Below the pieces are notes generated by a model, which was not told the origin of the DNA, searched no databases, and worked only from the letters and a program-made list of their open reading frames with translations. 64,000 bases of DNA from an uncultured Lachnospiraceae bacterium (GTDB lineage Bacteria; Bacillota_A; Clostridia; Lachnospirales; Lachnospiraceae), in contig CAJTOU010000001.1 of NCBI GenBank assembly GCA_910577835.1, forward strand, positions 129,151-193,150. The letters run 5' to 3'. Of the stretch, positions 35,292 to 45,090 are shown piece by piece (the stretch's first letter is position 1; each line of letters opens with the position of its first letter). The translations under genes and the position numbers were made by a program.

Positions 35292-35795
35292 TTACGCGGT
35301 TTCATAAGCTATCCAGCCAGGCTCTTTTTTACCGCAATGCAGACATTCAATATCTATCCCAATACCATTAAAGGCATCCACATAATCATCTTCTGAAAAT
35401 TTATCTTCTTCATAGGCAACTACTTCTTCTAAAAACTGTTCTTTATCCTCGGTTTCAATACTGATACTGATTTTAAAAACAGAATCTTTGCAGTCAGAAC
35501 AGACAAAATTCTTTAATTCTGAATCCGGTACAGAAATCGCCTGATGACAGACATATCCGTTATATCCATGTTTTGAATCGTCAAATACTGTCCACTTCTG
35601 TCCACAGTCCTTACAAACTGCTTGAATGACAAGGCTCCAGCCATTTTTGTATCTGCGGGCATGAGGGATATTTTTATTATCAAAGTCTGCAAATAATTTT
35701 ATATGGAATGCAGCACAGCCGCAGTCACAGCAAATACTTCCATTTAGATTATATTCGTCACAGCGCTTTAAATCCGGATGAAATATTTTAAGCAA
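35292..35795 (-). CDS. Hypothetical protein with four CxxC zinc-knuckle motifs
   Basis: About 167 residues. Cys pairs CCDCGC, CKDCGQKW, CSDC and CLHCGKKEPG suggest two zinc ribbons. Between them are aromatic-rich segments (RRYKNGWSLVIQAV). No start codon with a proper ribosome binding site is visible: TTG at 35795 is possible, but the open frame continues upstream without an ATG (encoding IPLILPIPRHLLKIF) to a TAA. The true start may be non-AUG or the gene may be 5'-damaged. Function unknown. Confidence 0.6.
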   Translation of the reverse strand: MLKIFHPDLKRCDEYNLNGSICCDCGCAAFHIKLFADFDNKNIPHARRYKNGWSLVIQAVCKDCGQKWTVFDDSKHGYNGYVCHQAISVPDSELKNFVCSDCKDSVFKISISIETEDKEQFLEEVVAYEEDKFSEDDYVDAFNGIGIDIECLHCGKKEPGWIAYETA

Positions 35796-36054
35796 ATGTC
35801 TTGGAATTGGCAGTATTAATGGAATTTCTTTTTTATTTTTCTCAGTTCCTTAAAGTTTGGGCCGTTACACCTAATATTTCTGTCATTTCATGTATAGTAT
35901 ACTATATCACAAAAGTCAATAGATATTTTATAACTTTTTATAATTTTATTTCAAATGTTGCTTTCCTCCATTGTTATTATTTATGTATCGTTTACAGTTG
36001 CAGTTTATATTTTTATATCTTTTATGTTTTTTAGTTTTGATATTTTTTATCTAT

Positions 36055-37089
36055 TTATATTTCTTTCTCATAATTCAAAACTGCACTGAAAAATGCCAGC
36101 GCCATTCCCTGACCCCAGCCCTGTATCCATTTTTTTGATATATTTCGATATCCTTCTCTATCCTTCATAACCGCAGTTCCACCTGATACATCCGTAAGCC
36201 TTCCATCATCGGAAACATGGTTAAGCACACCCTGTAAGGATTTCTGAACATATTTCGCATGAAGAGGATTTGCCTTTAAAGTCATTGCAGCAGCAATTCC
36301 CGCAGATGCGGAAAGCTCCTCATAGCTGTCCTCATCATCTAAAATAGTCCTCCATAATCCATTGTCCGTCTGAAGCTGCTTTAATGCAGAAAGCTGTTCA
36401 TCTAAGCTTCCGGCGATTTCAAGATACTGCGGGTACAGATAACATTCCGGCAAAATATTTCCTACCTTGCTCATGGTATAGGCAGCCCAACAGTTTGCTC
36501 TTCCCCAGAAAAATCCGGACATATGATTTTTTTCTATATTATTATAACCATGATACCAAAGTCCGGTATTTTCATCTTGTAAATATTGAATATGCCAGTA
36601 ATATTGATTTAACGCATCTTCAATCAGCACATTGTCATTTAATAAAATACCTGCACGCAGCATAAAAAACGCCGCCATAAAAAGAGTATCTGCCCAACAT
36701 TGTTCCGGAAAGTCATTGTTTGTTGAAACTGTGTGCTGTAAAACATGGTCGCCGAAGCGAAGCGCATTGTTCTGAAGATATTGCAGCTTTGACTGAATAA
36801 GATTTAAATAGGTTTCTTCATTTGTGGCTTGATATAACGTAATCAGGCAGTGCCCCATAGCGCAGGTATTTACTGTCCATGCGGGAAGACCAAGTGAAAT
36901 CAGTTCGTGGGTCCGTTCCTTTAAAAATTCCAAGTATTCTTTTCTGCCGGTTGCTTCATAGGCTTCTGCGATTCCATAATAAGCCACGCCGCATGGCCAG
37001 TCCCAAGGCATGTCCATGCGCTTGGTGCGGGCCACCAGCCTGTCTATGGCATCTTTTAGAAATTCTTTGTCACAAGTAATTCTGCTCAT
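36055..37089 (-). CDS. Glycoside hydrolase family 88/105 (unsaturated rhamnogalacturonyl hydrolase-like)
   Basis: 344 residues from ATG 37089, with GAGGAG 12 nt upstream. An (alpha/alpha)6-barrel sequence typical of GH105/GH88: MPWDWPCGVAYYGIAEAYEATG, VSTNNDFPEQCWADTLFMAAFFMLR, GFFWGRANCWAAYTMSK, and the C-terminal KKWIQGWGQGMALAFFS. Would remove unsaturated uronic acids from lyase products of rhamnogalacturonan. No signal peptide, so the substrate must be imported; no transporter is adjacent. Confidence 0.88.
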   Translation of the reverse strand: MSRITCDKEFLKDAIDRLVARTKRMDMPWDWPCGVAYYGIAEAYEATGRKEYLEFLKERTHELISLGLPAWTVNTCAMGHCLITLYQATNEETYLNLIQSKLQYLQNNALRFGDHVLQHTVSTNNDFPEQCWADTLFMAAFFMLRAGILLNDNVLIEDALNQYYWHIQYLQDENTGLWYHGYNNIEKNHMSGFFWGRANCWAAYTMSKVGNILPECYLYPQYLEIAGSLDEQLSALKQLQTDNGLWRTILDDEDSYEELSASAGIAAAMTLKANPLHAKYVQKSLQGVLNHVSDDGRLTDVSGGTAVMKDREGYRNISKKWIQGWGQGMALAFFSAVLNYEKEI

Positions 37090-37217
37090 TTTAAAAATCA
37101 ACTCCTCTGTTTATTATTTTTCTGTAAAAGCTATCTTTAACACTGAAATAAAACACAATAAATAAATTATATTTTCTGCGTTTTATTTTAGCATAGGAAT
37201 AAAACAAAGTCAAATAT

Positions 37218-38468
37218 TTACGCTCGCAGAATAACAACTGTTACCTTCATTTCTCCTTCTTGGCACTCCGCAAAAACTTCCCCTCCCATTTTATTCATAA
37301 GCTGCCTGCAAATATACAATCCAAGCCCGCTTCCACGGCATTTCAAAGCATTGGAGCCTCTCCAGAAGCTCTCAAAAATATGCACAAGTTCTGTATCTCC
37401 CAATGTACAGCCACTGTTAGAAACAGTAATCAACTGACAGTCTTCCTCGCTGGAAAATGTAATTACAACCGAATGTCCATCTCCATATTTTATGGCATTT
37501 TCCATAATATTCTGCAAAACCTCTACTATCCGGTCCAAATCACCTTTTAAAATACAATCTCTATAATCAGAAACTTTGAAATCTGTTTTCAGCAGCTCCA
37601 GTTTTTCCGTATAATATTTCAAAATCTGCTCTATTGCCTGTGATAGATAGAATTCTCCTTTCTGAACAGTGAAATTCAAAAAATCTTCATTACATGCAGA
37701 AATAACCTGTGAAACAAACGCCTCTATGTCATCTGCTTTTTTATTAATCCTGCCTGCGATTTCTCTTTGTTTTTCCGGATTGTCATAAAGATTTTTTTCC
37801 AATGCCTTCGCGTATAATTTTATGGCGGAAAGCGGCGTTTTTATATCATGAGAAATAGATAAAATCAGAGTTTTCTTTTCCTTTTGCAGCTTTAATTCCA
37901 TTTCTTTTTTCTGTTCCAGATTTTCACGCAGCAAATCCATTCCCCAGATAAACCGGCCAAAAAAATGGCTTTTATGTTCCTTTAAAGGAATTGTGAGATT
38001 CCCTTTGGAAAGCTCAAAAGGAACCTCACGAAGCTGATAAAAAGGCTTTAACAAACGAATACGAAAGAATTGCAGCACTGCAATCATAAAAACAGCTATA
38101 ACAAGAACTATAACATTGACAAGAGATATTGTTTTTTTCTGACTGTTATCTGCAATATAATCAAATCGATAATATATTCCATTTATATTTTTTACAAGAT
38201 AATCATATGCTTCGCCTTCAAAAAATTCTGCCTTTTCTTTTTCACTGCTGAAAGTGTCGAGTTGCTTTATCTGATAAATCATAGGAAAATGAGATAAATC
38301 CAGATTTTCCATTCCATTTTCCTGAATCTGCCATGCCGCCCGTTCTGCTTCTACCCGATATTCTTTTCCCCTGTTTTCTGTTATATGAAAAAAGAACGTA
38401 TTAATTACAACAAATATCAAAACAAACATCAAAAGCATAGCCGTAAAAATTCCATAAAATGATTTCAT
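37218..38468 (-). CDS. Sensor histidine kinase
   Basis: 416 residues. Membrane segments at about 6-26 and 112-133 flank an extracytoplasmic sensor domain of ~85 residues. HAMP-like region follows, then HisKA with SISHDIKTPLSAIKLYAKAL (phospho-His), an N box LQNIMENAIKYG, and G boxes GSGLGLYICRQLMNKMGG. Immediately downstream of the response regulator; final gene of the ABC exporter operon. Confidence 0.93.
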   Translation of the reverse strand: MKSFYGIFTAMLLMFVLIFVVINTFFFHITENRGKEYRVEAERAAWQIQENGMENLDLSHFPMIYQIKQLDTFSSEKEKAEFFEGEAYDYLVKNINGIYYRFDYIADNSQKKTISLVNVIVLVIAVFMIAVLQFFRIRLLKPFYQLREVPFELSKGNLTIPLKEHKSHFFGRFIWGMDLLRENLEQKKEMELKLQKEKKTLILSISHDIKTPLSAIKLYAKALEKNLYDNPEKQREIAGRINKKADDIEAFVSQVISACNEDFLNFTVQKGEFYLSQAIEQILKYYTEKLELLKTDFKVSDYRDCILKGDLDRIVEVLQNIMENAIKYGDGHSVVITFSSEEDCQLITVSNSGCTLGDTELVHIFESFWRGSNALKCRGSGLGLYICRQLMNKMGGEVFAECQEGEMKVTVVILRA

Positions 38469-38480
38469 AATTTCTTTCTC

Positions 38481-39149
38481 TCAACCTTCCTCAAATCGAT
38501 AACCCACTCCCCATACTGTCAAAATATGCTTTGGCGCTTTTGGCTGTTCTTCTATTTTTTCTCTTAGCCATTTAATATGAACTGTCAATGTCTGCAGCTC
38601 GGAAAAGCTGTCAAATCCCCAGATTTTATTAAAAATCAATTCCTTTGAAAGAGTCTTTCCACTGTTTTCCATAAAAAACTGAAGCAAATCAAATTCTTTT
38701 ACAGTCATTGTTATTGTTTTTCCCTTTCGATAAACGATTCTTCTCTGTTTATCCAGCCTGATATCTCCTGATACCAGTTCACTGCTCTGATATCTGCGTT
38801 TAAAGATGCCCTGTATTTTCGCTGTCAGAATATCGATGTCAAAGGGTTTTTCTATATAATCATCTGCGCCGAGAATTAATCCGCTCAGTTTATCTTCTTT
38901 TTCTGTTTTTGCACTGATAATCAAAATTGGTGTATTTGAATGTTCCCGTATCTTCTTACATACAGAAAAACCGTCAATGTTCGGCAGCATAATATCAAGA
39001 ATCACAAGTTTTGCTTTTTCCTGTTCAAAAAATATAATCCCCTGTTCCCCTGTATCACATACTTTCACAGAATATCCTTCTACCCTCAGGAAATCACAGA
39101 GAATATCTGCGATTTCTTTATTATCTTCTATTATTAATATATCTGTCAC
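38481..39149 (-). CDS. OmpR-family response regulator
   Basis: 222 residues. Receiver domain: IIEDNKEIADIL (acidic pocket), VILDIMLPNIDG with phospho-acceptor Asp, IISAKTEKEDKL and EKPFDIDIL (Lys). C-terminal winged helix: LTVKEFDLLQFFMENSGKTLSKELIFNKIWG...LTVHIKWLREKI. Overlap-close to the ABC ATPase gene (1 bp) and kinase gene (12 bp). Confidence 0.95.
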   Translation of the reverse strand: MTDILIIEDNKEIADILCDFLRVEGYSVKVCDTGEQGIIFFEQEKAKLVILDIMLPNIDGFSVCKKIREHSNTPILIISAKTEKEDKLSGLILGADDYIEKPFDIDILTAKIQGIFKRRYQSSELVSGDIRLDKQRRIVYRKGKTITMTVKEFDLLQFFMENSGKTLSKELIFNKIWGFDSFSELQTLTVHIKWLREKIEEQPKAPKHILTVWGVGYRFEEG

Positions 39150-39150
39150 T

Positions 39151-39918
39151 TTACCATCCCATCTCCATCAGCCAGTTATTTAAAATCCGTTCTTTTTCAC
39201 GAGGGTGTTCATTATTTTCCGCTTGATTCAAATTATACTCTCCCTTTATATTTCCGTCAACAATATATATCACTCTTGAGCATTTTGCTGCAACCTTCAC
39301 ATCATGTGTGACAAGCATAATCGTGGTTCCTTCTTTGTTCAGCTTTCCAAGTTCAGTCATAACTTCATCAGAAGAAGCGCGGTTCAATGCTCCTGTTGGT
39401 TCGTCAGCGAAAATCATTTTCGGATGGTTTATTATGCTCCGGCAGATACAGGCACGCTGAAGCTGGCCGCCTGAAACTTCATTTATATCTTGGTCTGCCA
39501 CATCAATAATTCCAAGCTTTCTCATTAAATCCTGCCCATATTCCACTTTTTCCTTTTTGGAGGCAGTATTTTTTTTTGACTGACATGCCGGAAGAATAAT
39601 ATTGTCAAGTATGGTAAGATTTTTCATCATATACATTTGCTGAAAAATAAACCCCATTTCATTTAGACGTAAATCGGCAAGCTCTTTTTCCTTTAATGCC
39701 GTAATGCTTTTTCCAGAAAAAATTACATTTCCTGCTGTAATGCTGTCCATACCGGAAACTGCATATAGAAGAGTAGATTTTCCAGAGCCTGAAGGTCCCA
39801 TAACTCCTACCATCTCACCTTTTCTGATGTCAAAATTCACATTTTTCAGCACATTATTCTGTCTTTTATTTACAATATATGTTTTACATAAATCTTTCAC
39901 TTCTAATATTTTTTCCAT
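39151..39918 (-). CDS. ABC transporter ATP-binding protein (MacB/LolD-type)
   Basis: 255 residues: Walker A GPSGSGKST, Q loop GFIFQQMYMMKNL, signature SGGQLQR, Walker B MIFADEPTGAL, H loop VTHD. LolD/MacB-type spacing pairs it with the FtsX-domain permease encoded just upstream. Likely exports or acts on an antimicrobial peptide or lipid; the specific substrate cannot be inferred. Confidence 0.95.
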   Translation of the reverse strand: MEKILEVKDLCKTYIVNKRQNNVLKNVNFDIRKGEMVGVMGPSGSGKSTLLYAVSGMDSITAGNVIFSGKSITALKEKELADLRLNEMGFIFQQMYMMKNLTILDNIILPACQSKKNTASKKEKVEYGQDLMRKLGIIDVADQDINEVSGGQLQRACICRSIINHPKMIFADEPTGALNRASSDEVMTELGKLNKEGTTIMLVTHDVKVAAKCSRVIYIVDGNIKGEYNLNQAENNEHPREKERILNNWLMEMGW

Positions 39919-39963
39919 GATTATTTCTCCTTTTTTATTTGAATTAAGAAATTACTCCGTCCT

Positions 39964-42309
39964 TTATTCAATATTTGAAACCTGAAAAGCCGAGATTTTT
40001 CGGATACCCAATGCTGTTAAAAATGCGGCAAATACTGTACAAATAAATAAAATAAATGGATATACTACAAATATTTCAAAAAATACAATATCAAATTCAA
40101 TCGTCTGTAATCCCATCATCTGAAAAACATTTCCTATCGTTATTTTTGAAATCGGTGATGAAATAAGAATTCCTGTCAAAACTGCCAGAAATAAAATGAT
40201 ACCAATTCTAAATAACTGCCATATGACAAGGTTTTGACTGCGAAAACCAAGCGCTTTTAACATGGCAATTTCACCCTTTTCTTTTGTAAGAAAGCTTTTT
40301 ACCATAAGGACAGTCACCAGTACATTAATACAAATAACAATGATAAGAATTAGCTGTTTTACACTCTGTATCTGTTCTGCCACATCTCCAATCATATAGC
40401 CGATATATTCTCCAGCGGTATATATTTTGCAGTCCGAAAACAGTTCCTCTAACAGCTCTTTTCTATTTTGCAGCTCTTTTTTATCTGGAGAATCTGTATA
40501 TTTTATCTGTATTCCAAAGGATCCAGCCGCATTGTTGTAATCAAGCGTTTCTTCCTGAAAAAAACGAATCCCCTTTCCCAGATTATTCATGGTCTGAAAA
40601 ATCGCTGTCACTGTATATTTTTTTTCTTCACTGCCAGTATTAATTGTTACTGTATCTCCAATGTTGGCATCGATATTATCTGAAATAATATGTGAAATCC
40701 CTACTTCATGTATATTTTGCGGAGGTGTTCCCAAAAGATAACTGTACTGCTCTGTGGTAACATCTCCCACGCCCTGAAATGCTTGCGAGAAACATTTCTT
40801 ATTTTCTTTTGATATATGCACACTAAACACTTTTTCCTGAAAAATATCTGCTGATACATCATGTTCTGCCAAACGTTCTTTTATATCAAGAAGCTTCTGT
40901 TCTGTCAGTTCACGACGGGATTCCTTACTGTTTAACGGGGTTTCTTTTACAATTATATGGTCACATTCTGCCGCGCTGAAATTTACAATCAGTTTATCAG
41001 ATTGCAGAGTGTTAATTGTATTTACAGGGATAATAATCAGCAGAATTCCAAGTATAAAAATGACAAGCATAACTGCAAATCTTTGAAAACCACTGAAAAT
41101 ATCATTCAAAGACATAAAAATAACAGGAGCTATACGTATTTTGTTTAATTTTATGATATTTCTTTGTCTGTATCTTTCCCCGCTTTCTCCGTTTCTAATA
41201 GCGGAAACCGGCGTAAATTTTTTGATTTTTCTAGTGCATAGATATCCAAATAGCACTACAATACCAATAATTGCTGTTATTGACAAAATATTAATCAATG
41301 GATTTGCCTCATTTGTAATAACAATATTTTTTGATGTTCCCAAAAGCAGCATTTTTCCAAACGGAATACTAATCATCAAACCTGTAATTCCCCCTGCTAA
41401 AGCAATGATAAAATATTTTACAAGATATAGTCCGCGGATTTTATAACAGGGAATACCAATTGCCTTCATTACGCCAATTTCACGAAATTCTTCACTTATA
41501 GTAAAATGAATCGTAAAGCGAAGCATAACAAGGGAAATAAGTATTAAACATATACTTACAACCAGCATGCAGGCAGCAATCACCATATCCATAATATACA
41601 TCATTTTTAATGTACTTTTCGCTTCAGTAAAAAGACAGCGAAATCCTATTTGATTTATCTTATCTGCAAATTCTTCCACATTGTTTGTAAATATGCCAAT
41701 AGATTGTAGTAGATTTTCTTCACTGGCAAGCTCCTGATAATCATGTTCGCTCACAAGAAAACGTGTCATACCTATCATAGTAGAGCCAAACATCGCATCC
41801 TTGGTACTTCCTTTCAGGGTATAGGTTTTTGATTTATTATTATTTGTCAGAGTAATTTTATCACCGATTTTTAGATGATACTGATTATAAATTTCTGCTG
41901 ATATGTATAATTCACCATCCGAAATTTTATCTATTTTCTGGTTTTGCGAATCAAAGATATGAATTGTATGATTCAAATCAGATAATAGCACAAGGTTTGC
42001 ATAGTCAAATTCCTCACCGTTTACAAGAATTTGATTCGGGTCAATCTGCAAAAGGTCCTGACGCATAAATGAAAGCTGTTCTGATTTTATAAAGCTTTCA
42101 ATTTTATTTGCTTCTTCTTTTTCATTTGTGCAAATCCAATAGTCTGGAACATTTGCTTTTGCAAAATAATTGTCCAGAGCTGTTGCTACTGCAATTATAT
42201 TATTAACGCTTCCGGCAATAAAGGTTGAAGCCAGAATAATAAAAAGCAGTAAAATAAGATTCATTGTTTTTTTTCGTTTTAAATCTTTCTTTAAAATATT
42301 GAAATACAT
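39964..42309 (-). CDS. ABC transporter permease with two FtsX domains
   Basis: 781 residues. One N-terminal membrane helix (~17-36), an extracytoplasmic domain, three helices at ~245-370 forming the first FtsX module (FREIGVMKAIGIP), another helix at ~415-435, a second extracytoplasmic domain, and three C-terminal helices with the second FtsX motif (KGEIAMLKALGFRSQN). Eight helices in total, which fits MacB-like/type VII mechanotransmission permeases better than 10-helix BceB proteins. First gene of the permease-ATPase-RR-HK operon. Confidence 0.92.
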   Translation of the reverse strand: MYFNILKKDLKRKKTMNLILLLFIILASTFIAGSVNNIIAVATALDNYFAKANVPDYWICTNEKEEANKIESFIKSEQLSFMRQDLLQIDPNQILVNGEEFDYANLVLLSDLNHTIHIFDSQNQKIDKISDGELYISAEIYNQYHLKIGDKITLTNNNKSKTYTLKGSTKDAMFGSTMIGMTRFLVSEHDYQELASEENLLQSIGIFTNNVEEFADKINQIGFRCLFTEAKSTLKMMYIMDMVIAACMLVVSICLILISLVMLRFTIHFTISEEFREIGVMKAIGIPCYKIRGLYLVKYFIIALAGGITGLMISIPFGKMLLLGTSKNIVITNEANPLINILSITAIIGIVVLFGYLCTRKIKKFTPVSAIRNGESGERYRQRNIIKLNKIRIAPVIFMSLNDIFSGFQRFAVMLVIFILGILLIIIPVNTINTLQSDKLIVNFSAAECDHIIVKETPLNSKESRRELTEQKLLDIKERLAEHDVSADIFQEKVFSVHISKENKKCFSQAFQGVGDVTTEQYSYLLGTPPQNIHEVGISHIISDNIDANIGDTVTINTGSEEKKYTVTAIFQTMNNLGKGIRFFQEETLDYNNAAGSFGIQIKYTDSPDKKELQNRKELLEELFSDCKIYTAGEYIGYMIGDVAEQIQSVKQLILIIVICINVLVTVLMVKSFLTKEKGEIAMLKALGFRSQNLVIWQLFRIGIILFLAVLTGILISSPISKITIGNVFQMMGLQTIEFDIVFFEIFVVYPFILFICTVFAAFLTALGIRKISAFQVSNIE

Positions 42310-42334
42310 AAGATTCTCCTTTCATGTTTTTCTT

Positions 42335-42343
42335 AGTATATCA
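42335..42343 (-). promoter_or_regulatory. Extended -10 before the ABC exporter operon
   Basis: Minus-strand TGATATACT about 26 bp before the permease start; no recognisable -35. Direct TTTAA motifs upstream (TTTAAGGATTCTTTAA) could be the response-regulator site. The whole 42310-42714 gap otherwise holds only the terminator at 42405. Confidence 0.45.
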
Positions 42344-42404
42344 GAAAAATTATTAAAGAATCCTTAAATCAGAAAATATAATTCATTATTTTGGATGAAT
42401 GCAT

Positions 42405-42446
42405 AAAAAAACAACGTCTGTTTTTTAATAAAGACGTTGTTTTTTA
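42405..42446. terminator. Bidirectional terminator between TetR gene and ABC operon
   Basis: Fourteen-bp stem AAAAAACAACGTCT / AGACGTTGTTTTTT with an 11-nt loop; T runs on both strands. Terminates tetR transcription coming from the right. Confidence 0.85.
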
Positions 42447-42714
42447 CTATTTCTATATTTTATACCTGAAAAGAATCCAAGTTCCCATTTAAAACTCACT
42501 GAATTGAAACAGTTCTTTCATCTGCTTCATTATTATTGCAGAATTTTCAGATAAAAACCAACATTTTTTATCACATCCACTGTTACTTTATGTATTTTAA
42601 CTTGATTATCATAACAAATAAAGCATAAGAGAAAAATATCTTTGATATAATCAGTATATTTTTAGGTATATTTTGTAAATATATATTATATATGCATATC
42701 ACTTTTCATATTTA

Positions 42715-43299
42715 TCACTTTTTCATATTTTCCTGCTCCATATTATGAAGTCCATACAAAAAACAATCTATGGCAATACAAAAACTTTTTGAAACATCAA
42801 CTGGAAAATGTTTAAAGCAGCCCCTGTCTTCCTGAGAAATAAAACCATGCATGATACTTCTAAGCACACGCTGTAAATGCCTTTTTTGTTCCAAATTCAG
42901 TTCATAATCAGACAATACGGCTATTATCAAATTTACAATATTGCCGGCAGCATTCAGCAAAGAGCTGTCTTTTAATATTGGAAATGACATAATAACCTTA
43001 TAAAGCTCCGGATGTTCTTTTGCAAATCCATAATAAGAAGCCGCTAATGCCTGAACAGCTTCATCTCTTTTTTTATCTGTAATTGCTGATAATTGTATTT
43101 GATTTAATTCAGAAATTGCATAATGTCCAATCTCCAGATAAAGTGCTTCTATACTTTCCACATGATTATACAAAGAAGCCGTTTTTATCTGTAAGCTATC
43201 TGCAAGTTCCCGCATCGAAAAATTTTGATATCCTCTCTCTTCTATTAACTGAATAGCAGCATTCACTACCGCCTGTCTGTTAAGTCCCATTCTTGGCAT
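42715..43299 (-). CDS. TetR/AcrR family transcriptional regulator
   Basis: 194 residues from ATG 43299 (MPRMGLNRQAV), with GGAGG 5-6 nt upstream. HTH domain: AVVNAAIQLIEERGYQNFSMRELADSLQIKTASLYNHVESIEALYLEI. The C-terminal ligand domain (LAASYYGFAKEHPELYKVIM) matches the WHG/TetR_C_33 group. Predicted autorepressor: its promoter carries a 15-bp palindrome that also occurs twice at the GH51 promoter. Ligand unknown, plausibly an aromatic or ester released by neighbouring enzymes. Confidence 0.92.
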   Translation of the reverse strand: MPRMGLNRQAVVNAAIQLIEERGYQNFSMRELADSLQIKTASLYNHVESIEALYLEIGHYAISELNQIQLSAITDKKRDEAVQALAASYYGFAKEHPELYKVIMSFPILKDSSLLNAAGNIVNLIIAVLSDYELNLEQKRHLQRVLRSIMHGFISQEDRGCFKHFPVDVSKSFCIAIDCFLYGLHNMEQENMKK

Positions 43300-43317
43300 A
43301 AAAATCCTCCATTCTAA

Positions 43318-43358
43318 ACTAATCATATTAGTCTAAATGAATTCCCTTTATTTGTCAA
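43318..43358 (-). promoter_or_regulatory. tetR promoter with ACTAAT-n3-ATTAGT operator
   Basis: TTGACA (43353-43358), 17-bp spacer, TAGACT (43330-43335) on the minus strand. The palindrome ACTAATCATATTAGT occupies 43318-43332, overlapping the -10 and the probable start site, as expected for autorepression. Confidence 0.75.
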
Positions 43359-43510
43359 TAAAAGATATTATTTTTGACAGATGAGTTTCCATCAGAAATA
43401 CCATAATGCGTACCAGATGAAACTTGCTGCTGATTCATATGTGCCAAAATAGGCTGGTACGTTGTTATTCTTGAACGGGAAACTTTTATTTATGGAAGTA
43501 TTCAATAATT

Positions 43511-45067
43511 TTACTTGTTATCAGTTAAAGTCTGTTTTCCAAACGCCAGACGGAAGTCCGCCACAGGGCAGTCTTCTAATTTATCTGGCCTTGATATATC
43601 TAAAAATTTCATTACATTTTTTTCCTGCGTATTATATGGTTTCCATTCCGGCAGTGGATTGCCATTATAATCAAGGCCGTTTGGGTCTCCTGTTTTCACA
43701 AAATTTGTCCAGTAAGAGCATATCTGACGCGCCAAGTCATAATGCCTGCCTTCAAAAGGCCTCCAGCTGTTTCCTAGAGAATCAAATGTAAACCACAAAT
43801 CAGAGCCATGGAAGGAGCCTGCATCGTCTCCCGGAATATCAGGGTCAAAAATATAATAATATACTTTCTTTCCGATACCAGAACGCAGCTCACAAAATCC
43901 CCTGCTTGCACCTAAAAATCTGTTAAAGGCATCTGTTTTTGTCAGTTCTGCCGCTTCTTCGTCATTGCTTACATCGACAATCTTTAAAAATTCTTCTTTT
44001 TTGTCTGCATAGCCTTCTGCCTTTTTCAAAAGCTCCTCATAAGTAAGCTCTCCTCTTCCAAACATTCCCTGTGTTTCTCCCATACATACGCCCACTATCA
44101 TTGGCACATCAGGAAGGCGGTCATTATAATAGGAAAGTTCAACTGGTTCCTTTACAAACTTACCGTCAATACAGGTTCCAAATGGCAGGCCAAACATTGC
44201 GCCTTCTGGAGACACGCTGTCTAAACGCCGCATAAGTTCTGCCGCATCCATAGCACGGGCTTCTTTTAAATCCTTTACTCCAATCTTTTGAAAGAAATCG
44301 CTGCCATATTTCTCCGCTTCTGAAAGCGTCATGCCTCCAACGGGCACTCCTTCATCTCCAAAACAGAATGAAACCGCTGACTGACAGATAGCGCCGGCAA
44401 TAATTCCCCGATTCATAGGACTGCAAAGCTGTGTCTGTACGCTGCCCGCGCCTGCGCTTTGGCCGCAAATCACGATTTTATAAGGGTCCCCGCCAAAGTT
44501 TTCAATATTTCTTGCTATCCAGTGCAGTGCCATAGACTGGTCTTGCATACCGAAATTAGAAATGACTTCATTTTCTCCTGTTTCCGCTGTAATTTCTGGA
44601 TGCGCCAGAAAGCCGAAAAGCCCAAGACGATAGCTAATCATAACTACAATAACACCACGGCGCGCCACGCGCTCACCGTCAAATTCCACTTCATAATTAT
44701 ATCCGTCCTGCAAACCGCCGCCGTGAATATAACAAAATACTGGAAGTTTTTCATCTGCCTGTTCAGCCGGTGAGAAAATATTTAAATAAAGACAGTCCTC
44801 ACTCATTCCAAAATCTGCCGATACAGGATGCAGCTCTCTTTTATAAAAGCTGTCATCTGTTCCCGGGTGTACACGCATCATTGGCATATCACCATATTCA
44901 TAACATTTGCGCACGCCTTCCCACTTTTCGGCCGGCTGCGGTGCCTTCCAGCGCAGTTCCCCCATTGGCGGCTTTGCATAAGGAACTCCGCGAAAAACGG
45001 TAATTCTGGGGTCTTTTCCTACAAGTCCCTGTACAATTCCTTCTTCCGTTTTAACTTTTCTAAGCAT
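43511..45067 (-). CDS. Carboxylesterase/lipase family protein (type B)
   Basis: 518-residue alpha/beta hydrolase of the COesterase family. Oxyanion hole YIHGGGLQDG, SEDCLYLNIFSP signature, nucleophile elbow ICGQSAGAGSVQ, and likely catalytic His in SFHGSDLWF. No signal peptide, so an intracellular esterase. It follows the MATE gene by 23 bp in the GH51-MATE-esterase operon, where it may release acyl groups from glycosides. Confidence 0.93.
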   Translation of the reverse strand: MLRKVKTEEGIVQGLVGKDPRITVFRGVPYAKPPMGELRWKAPQPAEKWEGVRKCYEYGDMPMMRVHPGTDDSFYKRELHPVSADFGMSEDCLYLNIFSPAEQADEKLPVFCYIHGGGLQDGYNYEVEFDGERVARRGVIVVMISYRLGLFGFLAHPEITAETGENEVISNFGMQDQSMALHWIARNIENFGGDPYKIVICGQSAGAGSVQTQLCSPMNRGIIAGAICQSAVSFCFGDEGVPVGGMTLSEAEKYGSDFFQKIGVKDLKEARAMDAAELMRRLDSVSPEGAMFGLPFGTCIDGKFVKEPVELSYYNDRLPDVPMIVGVCMGETQGMFGRGELTYEELLKKAEGYADKKEEFLKIVDVSNDEEAAELTKTDAFNRFLGASRGFCELRSGIGKKVYYYIFDPDIPGDDAGSFHGSDLWFTFDSLGNSWRPFEGRHYDLARQICSYWTNFVKTGDPNGLDYNGNPLPEWKPYNTQEKNVMKFLDISRPDKLEDCPVADFRLAFGKQTLTDNK

Positions 45068-45090
45068 ATTTTTTCATCCTTTCCTTTTGG

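Noticed and set aside
37218..42309. Bacitracin-type BceRSAB module
   Set aside because: The sensor kinase has a sizeable extracytoplasmic domain and the permease has two FtsX modules with about eight helices, unlike the short-loop BceS kinase and 10-helix BceB. Peptide-resistance function is possible but not assigned.
43390..43475. CGTACCAG/CTGGTACG inverted repeat downstream of the esterase gene
   Set aside because: Eight-bp arms around about 40 nt without a T tract; too weak to call a terminator or element.
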